Of a DNA stretch of 64,000 nucleotides, positions 1 through 10,900 are shown in pieces. Below the pieces are notes generated by a model. That model was not told where the DNA came from and searched no databases. It worked only from the letters and a program-made list of their open reading frames with translations. This stretch comes from Topomyia yanbarensis (lineage: Eukaryota; Arthropoda; Insecta; Diptera; Culicidae), in the NCBI RefSeq assembly GCF_030247195.1, contig NC_080672.1:311452127-311516126 (forward strand), written 5' to 3'. Both the position numbers and the translations under genes were made by a program. Position 1 is the stretch's first letter. Every line of letters begins with the position of its first letter.

Positions 1-600
1 AAGAAGTCTAGAAATAATATTATTTTTTGCCGACAGTGCTGCCAACTATGCGATTTTTTCAGTTGAATATTAAAAGTTAGTTTTTCTCTCAATACATATA
101 TTTTAATTTTGAAAATTTTAATACCATCGCGTTCCTCAGACATTTTTACATAAAAAACACTTATCATCCCAATATAATATGAGCGCTTCCTGAGATATAC
201 CGTTTTTCCTCTATTCTTTATTTCACATTATTCCGCGATAAATAAAATTTACAATCAAGATATGATAAGCTTTATAGATATTGATTGACTGTGCTGGAAT
301 AAAACATGATGACATTATGCTGCATTCCAAGTTTTTGTTTGGTTCGCTTGGCAATTTATCTTTGCTCTCTAATCATATTAATAAAAAAAAACAAGCTCTC
401 ATAAACCAATAAAGTACCAGAAAACAGATTATGCTTAAAAAAGTCAAAGTCTCAAAGAAGATTGTTATGAATTATTAATTTCCAAAAAAAAGTACTCAAA
501 TTTTAAAGAAGACATTCAAAAATATTTTTCATAATTTGCTCATTTCCAAAAGCAGGCGAATAAGCTCATAGAATAACAATTATAATTCAAAAAGTTATAA
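1..600. other. AT-rich sequence without a recognised gene
   Basis: No coding exon, RNA gene or clear repeat is seen on either strand. If the maleless/DHX9 gene read on the minus strand at 6179-7002 is intact, this stretch is part of its long intron, because no helicase exon is found between here and base 6178. Confidence 0.5.
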
Positions 601-953
601 CCCCATAGAAAATCCTCCCGATTTTCTCACCGACTAAATCGGCTTGCGTCGGCACAATCGGCCGACTATGCCACCAATTAATCGGTCGATTGTTGCACCG
701 ACTCTTATGGGGGTTTAACATGGACGTCAGCCGACGCGACAACCGATTAAATATGACAGACGAAATCTGTTGAAATCGGTCTATTTCAACCAATTAAATC
801 GATCGATTAGTTGATAGTTTAAAACTGGAACCAGATTCACACAGATTAAATCTGGCGATTAATATGGTGACGAAAATTGTCCACCGACGAAACCCATCTT
901 GGTCGTTTAATTAATCTGTCGACCTCGAAGCAACTGCCAAATTTTCTATGGGG
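601..953. mobile_element. Candidate MITE with CCCCATAGAAAAT ends
   Basis: The segment starts with CCCCATAGAAAAT and ends with the reverse complement ATTTTCTATGGGG, a perfect 13-bp terminal inverted repeat. The inside is built from many short copies and inverted copies of the motif CCGATTAA/AATCGG, giving it strong internal symmetry. A second terminus-like motif (TTATGGGGGTTTAAC) at about 703-718 suggests a nested or rearranged copy. No convincing target-site duplication is seen and there is no coding capacity, so the superfamily is left open. Confidence 0.55.
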
Positions 954-1320
954 AAGGTATGTTAGGATCACTAGTACTTAAATCCAATAAAACACCAAGA
1001 ATATTTTGAAAGAGTTCTTACAAGAATGTGAAACTACATAGAAATAGAAAGTACATATAAATCAAAAACATGCCAAAAATAACGACAAGGAAGCATGCAT
1101 GTATAAGAAAGAAAAACCGCAGATTTTTTAGATGCATCATCCATAAAAATCCCAAAATAAATATATCTGAAGCATTGTTGATATGTTATTCTAACTTACA
1201 TTTAAAATCAATAAAATTCCAAACATATTTCCAAACTACTTTTTATGTTCTAAAGTAGAGAGAATTTCGTAGTTTGTTTGACATTGTGGTGAGTGGTGGC
1301 AAGGTACGTGGTTTAATTTA
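954..1320. other. AT-rich spacer, nothing recognised
   Basis: Low-complexity A/T sequence between the MITE candidate and the minisatellite. The only open frame, at 1070-1258, has no recognisable domain and biased composition, so it is not called. Confidence 0.5.
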
Positions 1321-1508
1321 TTTTCCGGGAAATGGTATTCCGGGAAATGGAACATTCTGGGAAATGGTTTTTCCGGGAAATGGTACATTCCGAGAAATGG
1401 TTTTCTGGGAAATGGTACATTCCGGGAAATGGTTTTCCGGGAAATAGTACATTCTGGGATATGGTTTTCCGGAATATGGTATACCGGGAAATGGTATTCC
1501 GCGAAATG
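1321..1508 (+). repeat. Minisatellite of TTCCGGGAAATGG units
   Basis: Twelve imperfect ~16-bp units carry a TTCCGGGAAATGG core and alternate GGTTT-type and GTACA-type linkers, so the real period is a ~32-bp dimer. Nine of the twelve cores keep TTC-N3-GAA, the binding consensus of STAT factors. The three that break it are near 1453 (GAT instead of GAA), 1468 (one base deleted) and 1484 (TAC start). Open frames across the array on both strands only reflect the lack of stops in the unit. Confidence 0.85.
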
Positions 1509-1689
1509 ACGTACAACCATGTGGACAAACAAACAACTCGCTTCTAACTACATTGGATTCGGGCAATTTGTAACATGTAGAGCAAACAGGGGCAACCACA
1601 AAAGATAACCTGAATAGTGGTCGCAATGACAAAGTTTCCCCTAACAAAAAAAAAATACCGAAATGTTGAGTTTTACACGTGGGAAGAGC

Positions 1690-4070
1690 AAAGGACGAGA
1701 AAAACTAGACAAGAAGCCAAGAGCTTGCAGCGGTGCTCGCTGAGGTAAAGAGAACTTTTGTGAGGAACAACATGACGTGGCTGTTGTGCTATCTTATGAC
1801 AAACGCCATTTTGGGATAAACTGAGTTCGATATGCCATGTTACTGTTCTACTTGATTACTGAGATAGCACGACAGCGACGTCATGTTGTTGATCGTTTTG
1901 TAAAACTTTTGCGCGTCATTCCTCGCAAAACTTTTCTTTGCCTCAGCGACCTTGTGAGTTTATTTCTTCAATTCATTGTACATATCTGCGGATTTGACAT
2001 GTGCATCGCCGCGCCACGCTGCCGCCACCGATATTTTTTAACTTATGCTGACGTCCAACGATAGGCAATATTTTCCCACGCTCTGATTTTCGCTGCTTGA
2101 TGTTTGGTGCTTTTTATTTTCGAGCGACTTTGGTATAGCCGTTCTCTTTCCTGTTTATTTCTACCCTAGGTATGGGTAACTATTGGCTTAGGGATACCGT
2201 GCTATATTGTTCGTCCAGTATTTGTTTTTTGGCCGGCTGTCTGCGCGGTATCAGCAGATATCGAAGACTGTTTGGTGGTGTTTGTTATAGTAGATAAGTT
2301 TTCTCTATTTGTTTTGACGCATTAATTACCGTAGTGAGACGGCACACTACGGTAACAAAACTCTGCTCATGGTACGTCCATAGGGTTCTTTGTATGCAGT
2401 TAACACCTTGCGATGATCTGCCCTCGAAAGTCAAGTAAGACAGTACCGTCGTGCGGGGCTTTGCTTTATCAATTTGTCTATTTTGACGAAATATGAATTT
2501 TTTAATGATGGATGGATCATATCAGCACAGATTTATCGTTAACGTGTATGTATTATTTATGGCTAATATGAGCAAAGTCGGTTCACAAATAGAAAATTTG
2601 CTAATATGGCGTTTTAAAACATTATAGTCTAGCTGGGGGCTACTTTGCACACTTCTTGTATTCAATATAAAATAAAATTTAACCGATTTTATTTAGTTTT
2701 ATTGAAATATCATTAATTCATGCTGGTTAAAGAGGTTTTTTAAACAATAAAACATCACCCATTTATAGCATTTTCTAAAATAAGATTCATTTTATTTAAC
2801 ATTTATAACGTTGTTCGTCAAAAAACAACTTAGGTGGCTTGAGACTGCATATTGTTTCTCGGTGAGAAAATAAATGTCATAAATGGTTTTAGGAGCATTT
2901 TAAGACTTTTTGTGTCATCAATTATAAAAATACACACTGTTGGATTGAAAAATTCGCAAAATAAAAAAGGGAAATAAGGGGCTATTTAAGATGAACATTT
3001 GAGTGCTAAATTGATGATATAATTAATACACAAGGTCACGTTCTCAAGTTATGCACTTTTTAAGTCAAGAAATCTGAAATAAAGATTGGAAATAAGTTTT
3101 TTCACGGCCAAGATTAGATTATTGCTCAACTGTGAACTTCGAAAGTTCAATGTCTTTGAAGAAATTTTACAATATAATACAGAGCATCTCTTGAAAAGAA
3201 ATAATGTTATTGATCAATCCTGCTAAAAATAATTATGGAGACTAAACTTACAACATTATTTGGACGCTTGATATCTTCGATAAAGTTGCTGAGAATATTA
3301 GAATCAACTTTTTTGAAGGCATAAAAACCTTCAAATGCTCATAAAAACCGATCTTAACGTATTACAAACAAACGGTAAACGCCAACAGTTTGTGGTCTCA
3401 CCCAAGATTTTATGTTTTGTGGAGCAATCTCATTTTACGAGCCTCCAATCATTTTTATCGACCCTTGAAGTGTTTTGTTTGGGTAATCTGTGCTAAGAAA
3501 AATGACAAATAACATGTGCAACATGGTTAAAAGACATGGCTCTACAATTGTTAAAAATATAATAAAAGTAATAAAAGTGCGTCCGTTAGAAAATATTGAA
3601 AAACTAAAGTGTTCAAAGTAGCCTCACATATCCAAAGTAGCCCCCCACGACGGTATAGGTTGGTTTAGTCGCATTCGCACCACCCGAACACCGTTGAGAA
3701 TGTCAGGGAAAAAGTTTCTCCCAAGTGTCGTCTGTGACAGATTCCACTGCTCCATACTTCAACATTAATATAATCCGTACTGGTACAAGGTACCAAATCG
3801 GGTAGGCGAATTTCTGTCCATATACACGGCAATCTTAGTGTCGCCGTCGTTATGTTCGACGTCGTGTTGCATGTTGGTCTTTGCTACGAAGCTTTTTGAC
3901 TCGTCTAAAGAGTTGAACGTTATTAGTACTACTTGTCTCGTATGATGTAGTTGTATGTGTAAGCACAAGTTACATTTTCACCTTGATCTGAAAGTCTAAG
4001 ACGGTTCAACGTACAGCCAATTGCCATTGTGTTCTCCCGTAATGGGCAATATTTATTTTGTGGTTCGTTC
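1690..4070 (-). pseudogene. Non-LTR retrotransposon gag (ORF1) remnant, split by an insertion
   Basis: Read on the minus strand from about 4040 down. The piece at 3968-3765 contains VVLITFNSLDESKSFVAKTN and MQHDVEHNDGDTKI, followed in another frame by a VRMRLNQP stretch near 3660. These match, block by block, the second gag remnant at 22440-23735 (MITFRSLTQAENF, VRMRVTKPIPSY), so the two are related copies. The frame is interrupted by a TA-flanked element at 2446-3653. Removing it and one TA gives a continuous reading (NQPILSYLTFEGRSS) that runs on to TLWTYHEQSF near 2390. The zinc knuckle expected after that is not intact, and frameshifts and stops follow towards 1700. The lower limit is uncertain. 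Family knowledge: such gag proteins belong to Jockey/I/LOA-type LINEs of mosquitoes; the exact clade is not resolved. Confidence 0.65.
2446..3653. mobile_element. TA-flanked TIR element inserted in the gag remnant
   Basis: The left end reads TA then CCGTCGTGCGGGGCT. The right end is the reverse complement of TA then CCGTCGTGGGGGGCT, so the TIRs match at 14 of 15 positions and the target duplication is TA (2444-2445 and 3654-3655). A subterminal repeat of the terminal motif, GGGGGCTACTTTGCACAC, lies at 2635-2652. Excising the element with one TA restores the gag frame, which fixes both boundaries. There is no transposase ORF; it is a non-autonomous element of about 1.2 kb, probably Tc1/mariner-like because of the TA target. 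Confidence 0.8.
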
Positions 4071-4800
4071 ATTTTTATTGCAGTTGAGGGCAAAGGGACT
4101 TAGCTGTTCTATCGTTTAATCGTACGCGCTATACTGATATGGGATACTTTGATTTCCCCGCCACAGTCGAGTGATCGTCAGTTGTTCCGATTCATGGAAC
4201 TGATATAGGAACCTTCCAACACACTCCTGATACTACTACTAGCCATGCCAGCCACACCTTATGCATCCTCCAATATCATCGAGATTTACTACCGGAGCGT
4301 GAGTGACCTAAATTCATCATCGGATTGATCGTACCCAGTCTCGTCAGATGTGGTTCAGCATTTGATGTCTACCGCACATCTCTCTTCCGTTTCTTACATA
4401 GCCTCGATCGCCGCCGACTGATATTGTTGGATAATACCTTTAGGATCGTATATCCAAAGATCTCTGCTTATCAGCAAGAACCACTGCATTCTGAACAGCT
4501 ACATAAACGCCGCTCTTCGGCAAATGAATAATGTCATCAGGCGAATTATTAGTCATTGGACGTAGTTTGGGCCTCTGATTTGTAAGTGCCAGGAATTACG
4601 CTTCATATTGTTCAACTGCTCCGTCTCCGTCCAGCATGTGCATCATATGTACTCACTACAGTTTGTGCTCGGTTGTAACCTAGGAGTGAACTTCGAAGAC
4701 ATTATAAACTCTATCGTCTAACGAAGCGCTGACTAGGCCAGCATCGTTAGTACGCTGTTAGATATAAACTGAAGTATCACATTTTTGGTTTCTGAACTGA
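4071..4800. other. Mixed unique-looking sequence, no gene recognised
   Basis: The composition is more balanced than the surroundings and a 68-codon open frame runs on the plus strand (4325-4531), but no domain, splice signal pair or homologous block was recognised. It may be a decayed retroelement piece adjoining the gag remnant. Confidence 0.35.
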
Positions 4801-4802
4801 TA

Positions 4803-5054
4803 TACTGCCCATAAACGCATAAGAGTCCCATGTGGATTTTTGTCGAAAATGAGTTATCCGTTGGATTGTATTCTGTGTCACCACTGAATCACACTGCACA
4901 GATAAGATTACCGGGTTTGTTCAGAAAATATCGAAAAAAATACCGAAACATGGTTGTCCCATCCATTTGGCTCAATGGATGGGACAATCTTGAACAGCGT
5001 TTTTCTCGGCTTGCTGTTTTGCAACATGGGACTCTTATGCTGTTATGGGCAGTA
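4803..5054. mobile_element. 252-bp MITE with TACTGCCCATAA ends and TA duplication
   Basis: The ends TACTGCCCATAAACGCATAA (left) and the reverse complement of a GCTGTTATGGGCAGTA-type right end pair over about 31 bp, up to AAGAGTCCCATGT, with two or three differences. TA flanks both sides (4801-4802, 5055-5056). The centre holds a perfect 14-bp hairpin: TTGTCCCATCCATT at 4954-4967, a 6-nt loop, and its complement at 4974-4987. No coding capacity. The ends fit a Tc1/mariner-type non-autonomous family of the kind common in Aedes. Confidence 0.85.
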
Positions 5055-5056
5055 TA

Positions 5057-6178
5057 GTAGTTATTTTTTAGGAAGAGACAAAACCTAAGTACTCCCAACA
5101 ACATTTTTGGAACCATGATCATTTCCGAAAAGAAAACCTAAGCTCCTAAGACTAGTCAAATATTTTGATCTTTTCAAAAGAAAATTCAAATTTCGATGGA
5201 ACATGGATGAGTTATTTTTAATAAAAGAGAGAGATGGGTATAAAAGTCAACAAGTTCTAACAACCGAGCTGTAAAAATCTATATCAAAACATAGTTATCG
5301 ACGTATGAATCGGAAGGGATTAGGTCAAGCACACCCTAAAAAAATATTCGAATTTAAACCCATATAGTGCAACGATTCCACATATTGTTTGGAAGATACC
5401 CTGAACAGGTCCTTAGGCTCTTAAATCATACGATATATATTAAAGCAATTCGTTTCGAATTTGACGAGGCGGAATAACATTTACGAATTAGGTTGCCACT
5501 TGCACAGGATTCCAGCGTATCGTTAAACACTGTTGCTGATTTTTCGTCAATTCCAGGAAATTGCAACTTACCGTAATTTTTGAAGAACCAAATTTCTCAA
5601 GCAACCCCCTACAGAATGCCTAGACTATTTTAATAATCTAAGTTTACAATACTGAAATAATGATGGGAAAACAGATACTACTTACCGATACCGCTAGAAC
5701 AAATCAAATTTTCAAGGGCTTCTCACGAGTACAGCTCTCGAACGTGTATCTCCATCTAAGACTCTGACATCTAACATCACACGATCGGAAAAGGGAAAAG
5801 AGATCGTTTCAAATAATTGCCTTCAACATGTCAATGCCTCGTGCGATAACGAGCTAAAACAAGTTTAAAATCGATCCAGGAATATCCTAGCGAACAAGAA
5901 TATTTCTCACGATATTAAACGCATGTTCCTTTTAGAATAGAAGGCTAAATCATTTGATTCGATCTCTTTCGGAAGATGCTATTGGATTGTTGTTTCGAAA
6001 GCTGTACTCGTGAGACTACAAACCAAATATTAGAAAATTTTACGAGTTCTTCAACAAGAACAGTAAAATTTTAACATAGCAATAGAAATAGAAAGAAATA
6101 AGGAACGACTCATTTCTCAACATTTCTGACACTGAGAAACTAGAACACAACCATTCAATCACAGAAATAAGAACTTAC
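5057..6178. other. maleless/DHX9 intron (5' part) with an inverted-repeat element
   Basis: This lies directly downstream of coding exon 2 of the minus-strand helicase gene. No further exon was found by eye. It contains an inverted repeat, TCTCACGAGTACAGCT plus flanks, at 5721-5743 and its complement at 5993-6015 (21 of 23 bases paired), delimiting a ~295-bp unit that is probably a MITE. Confidence 0.55.
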
Positions 6179-7002
6179 CTAGCGTGGTCCGGCCCTACAG
6201 CAGTGTACTTGTACTCCGGGTTCAACTTGTTCAGTTGCAACCAATGGTTTAGTTTGGCCTTGGCATTCTCAATCGTCCAGTTACCGTGGATGGAAGCATT
6301 CACATCTAGCGATTCAGCCGACTCCATATTGGCCGCATCTTGAGCTATTTCTTCCTTCGACGGAATATACTCGTTGTTCTCCCTGACGTAGGGTCTATAC
6401 GCCTGGCCTAGATCGGATGGTCCAAGGCCCCCTTGGAACACATTAGCCGGATTGATAGCCATTAACGAGGGTGGACCGCCTGAAGAGGGTGCTCCACCAC
6501 TACCGCCTTCGCTGCCACAATCAGCAGGCACATCAGAAGCAGCGATTTTTCCTACCCGAACCAGATAATTGACAAAATCTTTGGCAGCATTACGCTCAGC
6601 GTCTTTCTTGTTAGTGGAATTGCCCGCACCCACGTATGATTCCGATGGAACTCGAACTTCGCAGAGAAAACGCTGGCGCTGCTTCGGGCCTACAGATAAC
6701 AAGCATTGAGTACTTTAATGGAACAAACCCAACTCATGACAATAGGTTTATTCCAGTGCCAGGAGAAACTGGAAGTACTCCGGAGAAAATCGGTCCTGTA
6801 CGATCTTTTTTTTCTGGTAGGAAACTAGTAATAAAAAGCAGCATTTTTTGCTCGTGTTTACTCCGGAGTGACTTCCGTGAACTGGAACAAACCTAATATC
6901 TACAAAAGTTGACTTACCCGTTGGCCGCACTTCAAAAGTAGGGTTTGCATTATTCTTCTGGCACCATTCGTAGAAAAATGATTTGATGTCTTTAGCCGCC
7001 AT
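6179..7002 (-). CDS. mle: ATP-dependent RNA helicase maleless/DHX9, first two coding exons (partial)
   Basis: Coding exon 1 is 6918-7002 and exon 2 is 6179-6689, both minus strand. Exon 1 gives [14 protein letters not shown] and on to EVRPT; the donor (GTAAGT, 6917-6912) and acceptor (CTGTAG ending at 6690) join it to [20 protein letters not shown] in frame through a split glycine. This is the first dsRNA-binding domain, including the diagnostic [21 protein letters not shown] Gly/Ser-rich linker follows, then the start of the second domain ([17 protein letters not shown] through [10 protein letters not shown]). The exon ends in AG|GTAAGT at 6178, inside dsRBD2, where the family would continue with the rest of that domain and the DEAH helicase core. 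Those exons are not in the window. The ATG at 7002 is chosen because the upstream in-frame TTG lies in the preceding intron. Family role: nuclear dsRNA/RNA helicase; in Drosophila it remodels roX RNA in dosage compensation, a role not established for mosquitoes. Confidence 0.95.
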
Positions 7003-7320
7003 GATAACGCAAGATTTCAGACAAAAATCAATATCTTTACAAACGAGTTGATCTGCCAAAATAACAGAAATTTTCGTTAAAAAACTAGTAGAAAACTATC
7101 TTTACACCTTCTTTACCTGGATGAACGAGAATGTTCACGATTAGAGAACAGTTTCCACCAAAAATATGCAGAATACGTAAAACTGTCCTCCACAAGCCGC
7201 ACGAGAAAACTGATAATCAAAATGGCGAAACGAAATTAGAAATCGGATAACTTATCTAGATCAGTTTTGGTGTCTCGTCCTCGTGTCTGCCTGACTCCTG
7301 ACAGCGGAAATTTGCAATCA
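7003..7320 (-). promoter_or_regulatory. 5' UTR and promoter region of the maleless/DHX9 gene
   Basis: On the minus strand a 5' UTR exon ends at 7117 with CATCCAG|GTAAAG, and a short intron (7116-7053) ends in TTTTGGCAG, leaving 7052-7003 as leader before the ATG. This removes the alternative TTG start near 7059 from the mRNA. The sequence AAAATGGCG at about 7217-7226 (CGCCATTTT on the gene strand) matches the YY1/Pleiohomeotic core, and the start codon context itself reads ATGGCGGC. The transcription start is not resolved; no TATA box is evident. Confidence 0.6.
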
Positions 7321-7373
7321 GAGATGCCAGCTCTTTTTTTTAAATGATTGCATTAAAAATTGTAATGGTTTGT

Positions 7374-7536
7374 TTAAGGTCTTAAAGGTCATTATCATTA
7401 AGGTCATTCGCCTCTTCGGGTTAGAAAAATCTCTTATGACAAATTTCTAACCCTATGTGCGGGGTCGGGACTTGAACCCAGGTGCGCTGCATACAAAGCA
7501 ATCGATTTACCAACTACGCTGCGCCCACCCCTTCAG
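7374..7536 (-). mobile_element. tRNA-derived SINE, Feilai-like
   Basis: On the minus strand the element opens with a tRNA-like head (GGGTGGGCGCAGCGTAG, A-box-like GTAGTTGGTAAATCG, B box GGTTCAAGTCCCGAC). A body containing GGGTTAGAAATTTG and TTTCTAACCCGAAGAGGCGA follows, ending in a tail of GACCTTAA-type short repeats. It is bounded by the imperfect target duplication TGTAATGGTTTG (7362-7373) and TGTAATGGTCTG (7537-7548). The layout matches what I recall of Feilai SINEs in Aedes. Transcription would depend on the internal pol III boxes. Confidence 0.85.
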
Positions 7537-7548
7537 TGTAATGGTCTG

Positions 7549-7964
7549 GGAAGTACCACGAAAACTATTTTTCGTCAAAAAAAATCTATATGATGTGTAA
7601 TATTAAAAGAAAATAGTGCACATCGAATATAAGGATAAGTAGTATATAAGGATAAGTAAAGAGAAATAGCTTACGGATGAAGAAGCTAAAGTAATAAAAC
7701 TGAGCTTTAAAACTAGTGTAACCAAAGCCTGTATTTTTTAAATCTGTGAATATCTGCAACCAAAATAAAAAAATCTGCAAATATCTTTATAATTAAAAAA
7801 TTAAAAGTCTGCACATTTGTAGACATGCCTGCAAATCTGGTATCTCTGTTTGCAACTACTAGAGGCAGCGACGCCAGATTTGCGGACTTAAGCCAAAAAC
7901 ATGTGTTTTTGAATCCAATAATTTATTATTTATTACATTCAACCAACAATCTTTCGGCCTGAAA
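7549..7964. other. AT-rich spacer
   Basis: A/T-rich sequence between the SINE and the composite repeat element. The open frame on the minus strand (7586-7780) is Phe/Leu/Ile-rich and typical of AT-rich noncoding DNA. No gene is seen. Confidence 0.5.
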
Positions 7965-10900
7965 ACATTTTTGCCTTTCTCATATAGAAAGGTTATGCAA
8001 TCACTCTGAAAAACGTCAACCTAATCCCGGCCCGGAGGGCCGAGTGTCATATCCCATTCGACTCAGTTCGTCGAGATCGGAAAAAGTCTGTATGTGTGTG
8101 TGTGTGTATGTGTGTGTGTATGTGTGTGTGTATGTATGTGCGTATGTGTCAAATAATGTCACTCATTTTTCTCAGAGATGGCTGGACCGATTTGCCCAAA
8201 CTTAGTCTCAAATGAAAGGTGCAACCTTCCCATCGACTGCTATTGAATTTTGGATCGATCGGAATACTGGTTCCAGAATTACGGGTTTCAAAGTGCGGCC
8301 ACACAGAAATTTCTCATATAAACTATAGGAAAAATTAAAAATAGAATTTTTATTTTTGATGTTAAATGTGTTCAAGGTGCATGAAACGTCGAGATTTGAT
8401 GCAAACTCGAAAAAAAATTTGACGACGATTCACTTTTTTGGATTTTGGCACATTTTTGCCTTTCTCATATAGAAAGGTTATGCAATCACTCTGAAAAACG
8501 TCAACCTAATCCCGGCCCGGAGGGCCGAGTGTCATATCCCATTCGACTCAGTTCGTCGAGATCGGAAAAAGTCTGTATGTGTGTGTATGTGTGTGTGTAT
8601 GTGTGTGTGTGTATGTATGTGCGTATGTGTCAAATAATGTCACTCATTTTTCTCAGAGATGGCTGGACCGATTTGCCCAAACTTAGTCTCAAATGAAAGG
8701 TGCAACCTTCCCATCGACTGCTATTGAATTTTGGATCGATCGGAATACTGGTTCCGGAATTACGGGTTTCAGAGTGCGGCCACACAGAAATTTCTCATAT
8801 AAACTATAGGAAAAATTAAAAATAGAATTTTTATTTTTGATGTTAAATGTGTTCCAGGTGCATGAAACGTCGAGATTTGATGCAAACTCGAAAAAAAATT
8901 TGACGACGATTCACTTTTTTGGATTTTGGCACATTTTTGCCTTTCTCATATAGAAAGGTTATGCAATCACTCTGAAAAACGTCAACCTAATCCCGGCCCG
9001 GAGGGCCGAGTGTCATATCCCATTCGACTCAGTTCGTCGAGATCGGAAAAAGTCTGTATGTGTGTGTGTATGTATGTATGTGTGTGTATGTGTGTGTGTA
9101 TGTGTGTGTGTGTATGTATGTGCGTATGTGTCAAATAATGTCACTCATTTTTCTCAGAGATGGCTGGACCGATTTGCCCAAACTTAGTCTCAAATGAAAG
9201 GTGCAACCTTCCCATCGGCTGCTATTGAATTTTGGATCGATCGGAATACTGGTTCCGGAATTACGGGTTTCAGAGTGCGGCCACACAGAAATTTCTCATA
9301 TAAACTATAGGAAAAATTAAAAATAGAATTTTTATTTTTGATGTTAAATGTGTTCAAGGTGCATGAAACGTCGAGATTTGATGCAAACTCGAAAAAAAAT
9401 TTGACGACGATTCACTTTTTTGGATTTTGGCACATTTTTGCCTTTCTCATATAGAAAGGTTATGCAATCACTCTGAAAAACGTCAACCTAATCCCGGCCC
9501 GGAGGGCCGAGTGTCATATCCCATTCGACTCAGTTCGTCGAGATCGGAAAAAGTCTGTATGTGTGTGTGTATGTGTGTGTGTGTATGTATGTGCGTATGT
9601 GTCAAATAATGTCACTCATTTTTCTCAGAGATGGCTGGACCGATTTGCCCAAACTTAGTCTCAAATGAAAGGTGCAACCTTCCCATCGGCTGCTATTGAA
9701 TTTTGGATCGATCGGAATACTGGTTCCGGAATTACGGGTTTCAGAGTGCGGCCACACAGAAATTTCTCATATAAACTATAGGAAAAATTAAAAATAGAAT
9801 TTTTATTTTTGATGTTAAATGTGTTCAAGGTGCATGAAACGTCGAGATTTGATGCAAACTCGAAAAAAAATTTGACGACGATTCACTTTTTTGGATTTTG
9901 GCACATTTTTGCCTTTCTCATATAGAAAGGTTATGCAATCACTCTGAAAAACGTCAACCTAATCCCGGCCCGGAGGGCCGAGTGTCATATCCCATTCGAC
10001 TCAGTTCGTCGAGATCGGAAAAAGTCTGTATGTGTGTGTGTATGTATGTATGTGTGTGTGTGTATGTGTGTGTATGTGTGTGTGTGTATGTATGTGCGTA
10101 TGTGTCAAATAATGTCACTCATTTTTCTCAGAGATGGCTGGACCGATTTGCCCAAACTTAGTCTCAAATGAAAGGTGCAACCTTCCCATCGGCTGCTATT
10201 GAATTTTGGATCGATCGGAATACTGGTTCCGGAATTACGGGTTTCAGAGTGCGGCCACACAGAAATTTCTCATATAAGCTATAGGAAAAATTAAAAATAG
10301 AATTTTTATTTTTGATGTTAAATGTGTTCAAGGTGCATGAAACGTCGAGATTTGATGCAAACTCGAAAAAAAATTTGACGACGATTCACTTTTTTGGATT
10401 TTGGCACATTTTTGCCTTTCTCATATAGAAAGGTTATGCAATCACTCTGAAAAACGTCAACCTAATCCCGGCCCGGAGGGCCGAGTGTCATATCCCATTC
10501 GACTCAGTTCGTCGAGATCGGAAAAAGTCTGTATGTGTGTGTGTATGTGTGTGTGTATGTATGTGCGTATGTGTCAAATAATGTCACTCATTTTTCTCAG
10601 AGATGGCTGGACCGATTTGCCCAAACTTAGTCTCAAATGAAAGGTGCAACCTTCCCATCGGCTGCTATTGAATTTTGGATCGATCGGAATACTGGTTCCG
10701 GAATTACGGGTTTCAGAGTGCGGCCACACAGAAATTTCTCATATAAACTATAGGAAAAATTAAAAATAGAATTTTTATTTTTGATGTTAAATGTGTTCAA
10801 GGTGTATGAAACGTCGAGATTTGATGCAAACTCGAAAAAAAATTTGACGACGATTCACTTTTTTGGATTTTGGCACATTTTTGCCTTTCTCATATAGAAA

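Noticed and set aside
1236..1647. Frames with FPENHF/PGMYHF repeats on the minus strand
   Set aside because: Three frames are open across the same minisatellite, so openness is a property of the unit.
6748..7059. Longer N-terminus for mle beginning upstream of 7002
   Set aside because: The upstream start is TTG and lies inside a spliced 5' UTR intron; the family N-terminus matches the ATG at 7002.
8445..10640. Repeated 60-87 codon open frames in the tandem units, including an NPGP motif reminiscent of 2A peptides
   Set aside because: The frame has no ATG before the TG microsatellite, changes freely between copies and lies in a noncoding repeat; the residues before NPGP do not fit the 2A consensus.
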